DNA of 64,000 nt from Microbacterium imperiale (GTDB lineage: Bacteria > Actinomycetota > Actinomycetes > Actinomycetales > Microbacteriaceae): contig NZ_JAGIOK010000001.1 of assembly GCF_017876655.1 (NCBI RefSeq), positions 620,001 to 684,000 of the forward strand, given 5' to 3'. The translations under genes were made by a program, and so were the position numbers. Positions 45,597-52,501 of the stretch are shown here, in pieces (the stretch's first letter is position 1; each line of letters begins with the position of its first letter). The notes beneath the pieces are model-generated. The model was not told where the DNA came from. It made no database searches and saw only the letters and a list, made by a program, of their open reading frames with translations.

Positions 45597-46895
45597 TCAC
45601 GGCTGGTCCGCGACGTCATACACGTCGCGGACCAGCCGTTTGTCGTCGCGGACGACCAGGACCACGATCTGCGACCGTCGCTCCCCCGTCGGATCGTCGA
45701 CTCGCACCACTTCCACGCCGCCGAGCTCGTCGAGCAGCACGACCTCGCGTCGGGCGTCCGCCGTTGCGATCCCCTCGGGCACCGCGGCATCCGGTCGCTC
45801 CAGCAGCTCCGCCCGGCACGCGGCGTCGCCGGCTCGCCAGCACGCCGCGACAGCATCGACAGTCGCGGCGGCCGCCGAGCCTCGATCGATCTGATCGGGG
45901 GGCGGGCTCGCGTCGTCCGTGGGCGGCGTTCCGACCGACGCGCCGCGTCCGTCCGACTGCTCACTGTCGGACGGCGACGGTGTCGCCGCACCATCGACCG
46001 CCTCGCGCGAGGTGGGAGCTGTCGACGCCTCGGTCGCATCCGACTGCGGCCAGAGCAGACCGAGCGCCAGAATCACCGTGGCGACGACACCGGCGACGAG
46101 GATCATCCGTCCTCGAGCAGCCGGTGGCGCATCCTCGGTCTTGGGCGGTACACGCGGTCGCGCAAGCGTCGCTCGCACGACGGCCCAGGCGCCCGAGATC
46201 CGCTCCGCCAGGTCAGCATCGACCAGACGCGCGACCACGGGGCGGATCGCCTCACCGCTCGGAGTCCGACGGGATGCCACTGACGCGGGCGACGGCATCC
46301 CGTCTCCAGCACCCGACTTCAGGAGCCTTTCGCCGAGCGGCTCGGGAATGGCCGTCGCGAAGAGTGCGTCCTCGACCGCGGAGAGCTCCGCCGGATCACC
46401 CTCGCGAAGCGCTCCGATCGCCCGCTCCACGATGGCGGTGTCGAGGGCGCTCGCGGGGATGGCATCGAGCAGGCGAATGCTCGCGTCGATCGCTGGAGTC
46501 GTCCCGACCGGGACGAGAACGGGCCGCCCGTCGTCGGCGAGCCACCATTCCCCCGCGTCCCACTCCGCCGTCCCGGCCGCTCGCGCACCGCGCAGGACGC
46601 TCACGGCCAACGTGACCGCCTGACCCGGTGTCGGCGCATCGGTGCTGTCGCCGACCCGCACGCGGCCGATGAGCCGCGGCAGCACCAGCATCGTCACGCC
46701 GTCCACCCGGTCGAGGTCCACCGCTGCGAGGAGGTGACCACCTGCCTCGGCCTCCCACAGTGCCGATGACGCGTCGTCGGCTGCGACGCGGTATCGGACC
46801 TCGCCGCCGCTTTCGAACAGCTCGCCCTCGACGGGCGCCTCGGGCGGACGGACACGGCGCAGGGCCGGCGGGGAACAGTCCGATGCTCGGGTCAT
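45597..46895 (-). CDS. TM-anchored pseudokinase-like protein
   Basis: 432-residue protein I do not recognise as a named family. Residues 20-140 read like a degenerate Ser/Thr kinase: hinge MLVLPRLIG, helix PGQAVTLAVSVLRGARAAG, then EWWLADDGRPVLVPVG in place of the HRD and DFG loops, with no catalytic HRD or DFG left. One membrane helix follows (about 264-282), then an acidic Pro/Ser-rich linker and an extracellular domain (VDAVAACWRAGDAACRAELL...VVVLVVRDD-type). This is the layout of bacterial receptor kinases with a dead catalytic lobe. ATG 46895 is preceded directly by GGAGG, so the start is uncertain. Confidence 0.6.
   Translation of the reverse strand: MTRASDCSPPALRRVRPPEAPVEGELFESGGEVRYRVAADDASSALWEAEAGGHLLAAVDLDRVDGVTMLVLPRLIGRVRVGDSTDAPTPGQAVTLAVSVLRGARAAGTAEWDAGEWWLADDGRPVLVPVGTTPAIDASIRLLDAIPASALDTAIVERAIGALREGDPAELSAVEDALFATAIPEPLGERLLKSGAGDGMPSPASVASRRTPSGEAIRPVVARLVDADLAERISGAWAVVRATLARPRVPPKTEDAPPAARGRMILVAGVVATVILALGLLWPQSDATEASTAPTSREAVDGAATPSPSDSEQSDGRGASVGTPPTDDASPPPDQIDRGSAAAATVDAVAACWRAGDAACRAELLERPDAAVPEGIATADARREVVLLDELGGVEVVRVDDPTGERRSQIVVLVVRDDKRLVRDVYDVADQP
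45600..45641. terminator. E2 terminator inside the 3' end of the pseudokinase gene
   Basis: Perfect 17-bp stem (CGGCTGGTCCGCGACGT / complement) with a 5-nt loop and TTT on the plus strand, ideal for ending E2 transcription. It simultaneously encodes the last 13 residues or so of the convergent pseudokinase gene (RDVYDVADQP). Confidence 0.75.
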
Positions 46896-47003
46896 CCTCC
46901 GAGTGTGCGGCTGCCGGCCCGACGCCGCGCCGTGCCGCGTGAGAGGTGTGGACAACCGCGGTCACGCGAGCCGTGTGCAGGCGTGAGCGGCCGGTCGGAA
47001 AGG

Positions 47004-47009
47004 TAGGCT
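47004..47009 (+). promoter_or_regulatory. -10 box of the DUF4191 gene
   Basis: TAGGCT with 6 nt (GTGAGC) to ATG 47016. This favours ATG 47016 over the in-frame GTG at 47010. Confidence 0.5.
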
Positions 47010-47015
47010 GTGAGC

Positions 47016-47726
47016 ATGTCGTCCCGCAGCACCGCACCCGAGAAGCGACCCGGATTCTTCTCCCAGCTCCGCTCCCTCTTCACCTTCACGAAGGAGTACT
47101 ACAGCTGGCTGCCATGGGTTCTCGCGGCGATCGTGCTCGCCGGCGTCGGGCTCGGCGTGCTGGTCGGCTTCTTGATCCCGCCCGCCGCGATCTGGAGCAT
47201 CATCCTGTGGGGTTTCACGGGCCTGCTGTTCGGCATCCTCGCCGCCATGATCACGATGACCCGCCTCGCGACGCGTGCGATGTACAAGCGCATCGACGGC
47301 ATGCCGGGCGCGACGGGCCACATCATCTCGACGAACCTCGGGCGCAAGTGGCAGGCTTCGGAGATGCCCGTGGGCGTCAACCCGAAGACGCAGGAAGCGG
47401 TCTACCGAGCCGTCGGTCGCGGCGGCGTCGTCATCATCGGCGAGGGCGCGCGCGGCCGCCTCACCCGTCTGATCAACGACGAGCGCGCGAAGGTGAAGCG
47501 CGTCGCGTCGGGTGTGCCCGTCCACGTCCTCTACGTCGGTCACGGCGAGGGCGATGTGCCGATCGCCAAGCTCGCGCCCACCATCAAGGCCTTCCCGAAG
47601 GCGATCGACCGCACCACCATGTCGGCCGTCATCAAGCGCATCGACTCGGTCTCGCAGTCGGTCACCTCGCTGCCGATCCCGAAGGGCGTGGACCCGATGA
47701 AGGCTCGCGCTCAGCGCCCGCGTTGA
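47016..47726 (+). CDS. DUF4191 family membrane protein
   Basis: 236-residue protein with two membrane helices (about 32-52 and 58-80: WLPWVLAAIVLAGVGLGVLVG and AIWSIILWGFTGLLFGILAAM) and a basic cytoplasmic domain. Signature stretches are RKWQASEMPVGVNPKTQEAVYRAVGRGGVVIIGEG and PVHVLYVGHGEGDVP. It belongs to the actinobacterial DUF4191 family and sits convergent with the RDD gene, just upstream of glnA1, as at Rv2219-Rv2220 (from memory). Function unknown. The start is supported by a leaderless -10 box. Confidence 0.86.
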   Translation: MSSRSTAPEKRPGFFSQLRSLFTFTKEYYSWLPWVLAAIVLAGVGLGVLVGFLIPPAAIWSIILWGFTGLLFGILAAMITMTRLATRAMYKRIDGMPGATGHIISTNLGRKWQASEMPVGVNPKTQEAVYRAVGRGGVVIIGEGARGRLTRLINDERAKVKRVASGVPVHVLYVGHGEGDVPIAKLAPTIKAFPKAIDRTTMSAVIKRIDSVSQSVTSLPIPKGVDPMKARAQRPR

Positions 47727-47742
47727 GCCGGCGCTCCGCCGG

Positions 47743-47770
47743 CCTCGTCCGCCCCTAGGCGCGGACGAGG
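47743..47770. terminator. Terminator overlapping the end of the RDD gene
   Basis: 10-bp perfect stem (CCTCGTCCGC / GCGGACGAGG) with an 8-nt loop that contains the RDD stop codon. A second hairpin, GCCGGC-GCTCC-GCCGGC, lies just before it at 47727-47743. Confidence 0.55.
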
Positions 47771-48189
47771 ATCGTGCCGGCAGCCTTATCGTGCAGTCCG
47801 CGCTGGTCGGCATCGAAGACGACCGCCGGCAGCACGAGAACCAGCAGCAGCGTGCGGACGATCGGCCGCCACAGGCCCGTCCACCCGCCGTGCAGCAGTT
47901 CGAGGCGCAGGCCGACGATACGGTGACCCGGGCTGCCGCCGATGAGCGGGATGAAGACCACCTGGAGCACGGCGAACACGGTGATCGGCGCGAACTGCGT
48001 CACGCCCGCTTCGCCCGGCAATGCGAACTGATTGAAGCCCAGGAACGCCGTCGCCAGCAGAGTCGCGGCGGCGTAGTCGATGGCAAGCGCTCCAATCCGC
48101 CGCCCGAGCCGTCCTACGCTGCCCGGTCCCTGTTCGGGGCGTCCGAGTCGCTCGCCGGGATAGGTGTTCTCGCGCAGGTGGTCGGGCAC
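47755..48189 (-). CDS. RDD-family membrane protein
   Basis: 144-residue membrane protein of the RDD family. The conserved Arg and Asp residues fall in RLGRRIGALAIDYAAATLL and QRGLHDKAAGTILVRA; three membrane helices span about 40-60, 65-85 and 105-125. TAGGCT 6 nt before GTG 48189 supports this start. The RDD gene between DUF4191 and glnA1 is conserved in actinobacteria. Its role is unknown; related proteins have been linked to ion or proton handling, which is not testable here. Confidence 0.88.
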   Translation of the reverse strand: MPDHLRENTYPGERLGRPEQGPGSVGRLGRRIGALAIDYAAATLLATAFLGFNQFALPGEAGVTQFAPITVFAVLQVVFIPLIGGSPGHRIVGLRLELLHGGWTGLWRPIVRTLLLVLVLPAVVFDADQRGLHDKAAGTILVRA

Positions 48190-48195
48190 CTGACC

Positions 48196-48201
48196 AGCCT
48201 A
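48196..48201 (-). promoter_or_regulatory. -10 box of the RDD gene
   Basis: TAGGCT on the minus strand, 6 nt (GGTCAG) before GTG 48189. It lies just outside the GlnR-like site that serves divergent glnA1. Confidence 0.5.
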
Positions 48202-48216
48202 AACGGGGCCGCCGGC

Positions 48217-48254
48217 GTAACATCCCGGAAACACCGGAGATACTGCCGGGCAAC
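48217..48254 (+). promoter_or_regulatory. Full double GlnR-like site upstream of glnA1
   Basis: GTAAC-atcccg-GAAAC-accgga-GATAC-tgccgg-GCAAC: four half-sites in the a1-b1-a2-b2 order with every gap exactly 6 nt, as in the actinobacterial GlnR consensus. The first pair is perfect, the second pair has one mismatch in each half. It lies 69 bp upstream of the glnA1 ATG. A TAGGTT -10 candidate follows at about 48265-48270. Confidence 0.75.
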
Positions 48255-48322
48255 TGGATGCCGATAGGTTCGAAGAGGCCTGGATCATCCCGGGCTGTTC
48301 CTCACCCGATCTTGGAGACTCC

Positions 48323-49747
48323 ATGTTCAAAGATTCTTCCGAGGTGCTCAAGTTCATCCAGGACGAGGACGTCAAGTTCCTCGACATCCGTTTCACGGAT
48401 CTTCCTGGCGTGCAGCAGCACTTCAACATCCCGGCCTCGACCGTCGACGAGGAGTTCTTCACGGTCGGACAGCTCTTCGACGGCTCGTCGATCCGCGGCT
48501 TCGCGAACATCCACGAGTCCGACATGCAGCTGATCCCGGACGTCTCGACGGCCTACGTCGACCCGTTCCGCGAGGCGAAGACGCTGATCATGATCTTCGA
48601 CATCTACAACCCGCGCAACGGCGAGATCTACGCGAAGGACCCGCGCCAGGTCGCCAAGAAGGCCGAGAAGTACCTCGCCTCGACCGGCATCGCCGACACC
48701 GCGTTCTTCGCCCCCGAGGCGGAGTTCTACATCTTCGACGACGTCCGCTACGAGGTGAAGCAGAACTCGAGCTTCTACTCCGTCGACTCCGAAGAGGGCG
48801 CCTGGAACACGGGCCGCGTCGAAGAGGGCGGCAACCTCGCCAACAAGACTGCCTACAAGGGCGGTTACTTCCCCGTCTCGCCGGTCGACAAGACTGCCGA
48901 CCTGCGCGACGACATCTCGCTGAAGCTCATCGAGTCGGGCCTCGTGCTCGAGCGCGCCCACCACGAGGTCGGCACGGGTGGTCAGCAGGAGATCAACTAC
49001 CGCTTCGACACCATGGTGCACTCGGCGGACGACATCCTGAAGTTCAAGTACATCGTCAAGAACACCGCCGAGATGTGGGGCAAGGTCGCGACCTTCATGC
49101 CCAAGCCCCTCTTCGGCGACAACGGCTCGGGTATGCACACCCACCAGTCGCTGTGGCTGAACGGCGAGCCCCTCTTCTACGACGAGAAGGGCTACGGCGG
49201 ACTCTCCGACATCGCGCGCTGGTACATCGGCGGCCTGCTCAAGCACGCTCCTGCGGTCCTCGCCTTCACCAACCCGACGCTCAACTCGTACAAGCGTCTG
49301 GTCAAGGGCTACGAGGCCCCGGTCAACCTGGTCTACTCGGCCGGAAACCGCTCCGCGGCCGTCCGCATCCCGATCACGGGCACCAACCCGAAGGCCAAGC
49401 GCATCGAGTTCCGCGCGCCGGACGCCTCGGGCAACCCGTACCTCGCCTTCGCCGCTCAGATGATGGCGGGCCTCGACGGCATCAAGAACCGCATCGAGCC
49501 CCACGAGCCCGTCGACAAGGACCTCTACGAGCTGCCGCCCGAGGAGGCCAAGAACATCCCGCAGGTGCCGAACTCGCTGCTCGACTCCCTCGAGGCGCTG
49601 CGCAACGACCACGAGTTCCTGCTGGCCGGCGGCGTCTTCACGCCCGAGCTGATCGAGACCTGGATCGAGTACAAGATCGAGAACGAGATCCAGCCGATCA
49701 ACGCCCGTCCTCACCCCTACGAGTACGAGCTCTACTTCGGCGTCTGA
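48323..49747 (+). CDS. glnA: Glutamine synthetase type I (GlnA1)
   Basis: 474-residue type I-beta glutamine synthetase, the main ammonia-assimilating enzyme. The motifs [30 protein letters not shown] and NRSAAVRIP are present. The adenylylation tyrosine is in [16 protein letters not shown] (Tyr402), so GlnE (52502) should switch it off when nitrogen is plentiful. ATG 48323 follows GGAG at 6 nt. The divergent RDD gene and a double GlnR-like site lie just upstream. Confidence 0.97.
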   Translation: MFKDSSEVLKFIQDEDVKFLDIRFTDLPGVQQHFNIPASTVDEEFFTVGQLFDGSSIRGFANIHESDMQLIPDVSTAYVDPFREAKTLIMIFDIYNPRNGEIYAKDPRQVAKKAEKYLASTGIADTAFFAPEAEFYIFDDVRYEVKQNSSFYSVDSEEGAWNTGRVEEGGNLANKTAYKGGYFPVSPVDKTADLRDDISLKLIESGLVLERAHHEVGTGGQQEINYRFDTMVHSADDILKFKYIVKNTAEMWGKVATFMPKPLFGDNGSGMHTHQSLWLNGEPLFYDEKGYGGLSDIARWYIGGLLKHAPAVLAFTNPTLNSYKRLVKGYEAPVNLVYSAGNRSAAVRIPITGTNPKAKRIEFRAPDASGNPYLAFAAQMMAGLDGIKNRIEPHEPVDKDLYELPPEEAKNIPQVPNSLLDSLEALRNDHEFLLAGGVFTPELIETWIEYKIENEIQPINARPHPYEYELYFGV

Positions 49748-49763
49748 CTCGCAGCGGGTACGC

Positions 49764-49804
49764 GACCCCGCCGTCCGCTCCTCCGGGAGCCGGGCGGCGG
49801 GGTT
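49764..49804 (+). terminator. Terminator of glnA1
   Basis: Stem of about 13 bp with one G-T pair (ACCCCGCCGTCCG / CGGGCGGCGGGGT) and a 13-nt loop, 17 bp after the glnA1 stop. Confidence 0.6.
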
Positions 49805-49829
49805 CGTCATTCGTCGGCCGGACCTGAGG

Positions 49830-50501
49830 TCATGTCGCGAGGCGCTCGACCTCGGCCACGACCCGAGGATGGGCCAGCACGCGGAAGTGGCCTCCCGTCT
49901 CGAGTCGCACGTTACGCGCCCCCGCCAGTTCGCTGCCGCCCGGGATGTGCGGGTCGAACTCGCCGTAGACCGACACGATGCGCGCATTCGGCGCGAGTTC
50001 GCGCGTGAGCGCCCGGATGACGGCGGAGTTCGGCGAGAAAGCCCGCAGTGACGGGAGCAGCATGACCCGGCCGTAGATCGAGCCGGCGAACGGGCTCGCG
50101 ATGGCGACCATCCCTCGGACGCGCTCCGCCGTGGCGGGGTCCGACATCACCTGTTTGCCGATGAGTCCGCCCTTGCTGTGCGCGACGAGCACGACGTCCT
50201 GCAGGTCGTGCTCGCGCAGGTAGGCGGCGACGTGGCGGGCGCCGCGGGGAACGGGCCACCGGTTGCGTCCCAGCGCCGCGATGACGTGCACCGGGTGACC
50301 GCGCTCGTGAAGCTCGGTGATGAGCGGTTGCAGGAACCGCCACGTCTCGTAGATGCCGGGCAGCACCACCACCGGCGTACGCTCCCCGCTGCCGAAATCG
50401 CCGGGATCGGTGCGCGAGAACATCGCCCGCGCCTGCCAGGTCACCGCGTAGGCGTAGTCCGCGACCCACCAGGCGGCGTCCCGGATCACGTGCCGTGTCA
50501 T
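49830..50501 (-). CDS. Alpha/beta hydrolase (triacylglycerol lipase-like)
   Basis: 223-residue hydrolase. The oxyanion segment VVVLPGIYETW, the nucleophile elbow AHSKGGLIG (Ser in H-S-K-G), the Asp in SVYGEFDPHIPGG and the His in ETGGHFRVLAHPRV complete a lipase-like triad. No signal peptide is clear, although a Trp- and Ala-rich start (AWWVADYAYAVTW) could associate with the membrane. Its ATG overlaps the stop of the upstream hydrolase by 4 bp, so the two are co-translated. Substrate unknown. Confidence 0.8.
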   Translation of the reverse strand: MTRHVIRDAAWWVADYAYAVTWQARAMFSRTDPGDFGSGERTPVVVLPGIYETWRFLQPLITELHERGHPVHVIAALGRNRWPVPRGARHVAAYLREHDLQDVVLVAHSKGGLIGKQVMSDPATAERVRGMVAIASPFAGSIYGRVMLLPSLRAFSPNSAVIRALTRELAPNARIVSVYGEFDPHIPGGSELAGARNVRLETGGHFRVLAHPRVVAEVERLAT

Positions 50502-51295
50502 GCCGGCCGCACCGATCGCCGTGCCAGGAACGCCATGATGCCGCCCGCGACGGCACGAGCGGCGGTGCGCTCGACGTGATGGGCCGATCCGGGGATGACG
50601 ACGACGTCGCCCTCGGCCGCATGACCGGCCAATCGATGTGCCCAGTCGTCTCCGGCGACCGGATCCCGCGATCCGCGCACCACCAGCACGGGCACCCTCA
50701 GCTCCTCGACCCGCCGCTCGGTCGGATACGCCAGCATGTGGCCCACCTGCTGGAAGAACCAGCGCAGCCCCGAGCGGAGGTAGTCCAGCAGCACGCGCCC
50801 ATTGACGCGCGGCGGCTCGCGGAACCCGTCGAGCGCAAGCGCGCGTGCCTGCGCGAGCAAGGTGCGGTGCCGGTCGTCCACGACGGGGCCGATGAGCACG
50901 ACGGCTCGCGCGGATGCGGGATGCCGCAGCGCCGCCGCCACGGCCCACTGCACACCCATGGAGTGCCCGACGAGGATCGCGGGGGCCGGGCACAGCTCTC
51001 GGATCAACTCGGCGAGGGCGTCGCCCATTCGTGACACCGTCACGTCGTCGCGGGGCACCGCGAGGCCCGCGAACCCCGGAAGGTCCAGGCTGTGCACGGT
51101 CGCGGTCGGGGCGAGTTCGCGGTGCAGGTGCACATACGAACGATGCGACATCCCCACGCCATGGATGAGGACGTACGTCGGCGCACCGGGGTCGGCGATG
51201 CTGCTCCAGCTTCGGAACCGCAGCCCGTCGATGGTCCATTCCCGGAGCGCGCCCGCAGCGGCGGCACGTCGGGGGGCAGCAGTTCGGGTCGGCAC
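50498..51295 (-). CDS. Alpha/beta hydrolase
   Basis: 265-residue alpha/beta hydrolase. Visible are the oxyanion loop YVLIHGVGMSHRSY, nucleophile elbow LVGHSMGVQW, acid VVRGSRDPVAGD and histidine GSAHHVERTA. A lid region rich in Arg lies between. TAGGCT 6 nt before GTG 51295 implies a leaderless transcript that also covers the downstream hydrolase. Both genes lie between glnA1 and glnE, a position that does not imply nitrogen metabolism. The substrate could be an ester or epoxide; not decided here. Confidence 0.82.
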   Translation of the reverse strand: MPTRTAAPRRAAAAGALREWTIDGLRFRSWSSIADPGAPTYVLIHGVGMSHRSYVHLHRELAPTATVHSLDLPGFAGLAVPRDDVTVSRMGDALAELIRELCPAPAILVGHSMGVQWAVAAALRHPASARAVVLIGPVVDDRHRTLLAQARALALDGFREPPRVNGRVLLDYLRSGLRWFFQQVGHMLAYPTERRVEELRVPVLVVRGSRDPVAGDDWAHRLAGHAAEGDVVVIPGSAHHVERTAARAVAGGIMAFLARRSVRPA

Positions 51296-51301
51296 CGCGT
51301 C

Positions 51302-51307
51302 AGCCTA
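51302..51307 (-). promoter_or_regulatory. -10 box of the hydrolase pair
   Basis: TAGGCT on the minus strand, 6 nt (GACGCG) before GTG 51295. Confidence 0.5.
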
Positions 51308-51422
51308 GATCGCCCGGGCTTTCCGGTGCACCGCGCTTGACTTCGCGGCCGAGGGCCGTGCGGGGCCGGCATCGGGTGTCAAGTGGTGTGACGAACCCGC
51401 CGGCCCGCGATGGACTGACACC

Positions 51423-51572
51423 ATGACCGATGCATCGAACGACCAGCAGCCCATCGCCGATCCCGCCGCGCAGAAGACCGATCGGGAGGACACCTCGATC
51501 GTCCCCGACCTCACCGGCGACCCGGTCGAGGCCGAGCGCGCGCGCACCGAGGACATTCCCGAGCGCGACTGA
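51423..51572 (+). CDS. Small acidic protein, 49 residues
   Basis: ORF starting MTDASNDQQPIADPAA and ending ARTEDIPERD. It is rich in Asp, Glu, Pro and Thr, has no Cys and no hydrophobic segment, and is probably disordered. No ribosome site or -10 box is obvious, and the ORF would not stand out by length alone. The non-random acidic composition and the clear gap between hydrolases and DUF808 argue for a gene, but it may be chance. Confidence 0.45.
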   Translation: MTDASNDQQPIADPAAQKTDREDTSIVPDLTGDPVEAERARTEDIPERD

Positions 51573-51588
51573 TCACCTGCGCCGAGCG

Positions 51589-52491
51589 TCAGTGCGCTCC
51601 GGCACCGCTGTGCGCGTCCGCGCCGCGGTGCCGGAGGCGGCGGACGAGCGTCAGCACACCCACGATGATCAGCCCCGCCAGCAACCCGGCGATGGCGGAG
51701 ACGAGCGTCTCCCCCGTCCACACCACGGCCCCGCCGAGATCGTGCAGAGCGTGCTCGATGCCGTGGAGCAGGTCGGCCGCGGCGTGCACGCCGACCTCGC
51801 CGAGGTTCGCCAGCAAGAGGTGTCCGCCGACCCACAGCATGGCGACGGTGCCGACGACGCTGATGACGCGGAACACCGCCGGCATGGACCGGACGATCCG
51901 CATCCCCGTGTGTCGCACCTGGCGCGACGGGTTCTTCGCCATGCGCAGGCCGATGTCATCGATCTTCACCAGGAGCGCGACCGCCCCGTAGACGATGCCG
52001 GTCATCAGGAGCGCGATGACGGCGAGCACGGCGAGCGTCTGCCAGATGCTCATGTCGTCGTCGAGGTTCGACAGCGAGATGAGCATGATCTCGGCCGAGA
52101 GGATGAGATCGGTGCGCACGGCACCGAGAACGAGCTTCTTCTCGTCGCGCGGGCCGTCATCAGCGGCCCCGTGGTGCACACCGAACCACTCGAGCACCTT
52201 CTCCGCACCTTCGTAGCAGAGGAACGTCCCGCCGAGGATGAGCAGGAACGGCAGCACGGCCGGAGCGAAGGCGGTCAGCAGCAGCGCCACCGGGATGATG
52301 ATGAGGAACTTGTTCGCGATCGACCCGAGCGCGATCTTCGCGACGACGGGCAGCTCGCGGGCCGGCGTGATGCCCTGCACGTACTGCGGCGTCACGGCGG
52401 CGTCGTCGATGACGACACCCGCCGACTTGGCCGAGGCCTTGAGCGCGGCGCTCAGGATGTCGTCGACGACGGCGAGCAGACCAACCGACAT
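51589..52491 (-). CDS. DUF808-family membrane protein
   Basis: 300-residue membrane protein of the DUF808 (YedI-like) family. It starts MSVGLLAVVDDILSAALKASAKSAGVVIDDAAVTPQYV, the recognisable cytoplasmic-interface signature, and has about six hydrophobic helices, including FLIIIPVALLLTAFAPAVLPFLLILGG and WQTLAVLAVIALLMTGIVYG, then a His-rich tail (HRGADAHSGAGAH). No role is established for the family. It lies 10 bp beyond the stop of glnE on the same strand, so it may be read through from the glnA2-glnE operon. Confidence 0.86.
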   Translation of the reverse strand: MSVGLLAVVDDILSAALKASAKSAGVVIDDAAVTPQYVQGITPARELPVVAKIALGSIANKFLIIIPVALLLTAFAPAVLPFLLILGGTFLCYEGAEKVLEWFGVHHGAADDGPRDEKKLVLGAVRTDLILSAEIMLISLSNLDDDMSIWQTLAVLAVIALLMTGIVYGAVALLVKIDDIGLRMAKNPSRQVRHTGMRIVRSMPAVFRVISVVGTVAMLWVGGHLLLANLGEVGVHAAADLLHGIEHALHDLGGAVVWTGETLVSAIAGLLAGLIIVGVLTLVRRLRHRGADAHSGAGAH

Positions 52492-52501
52492 GATTCCCCT
52501 T

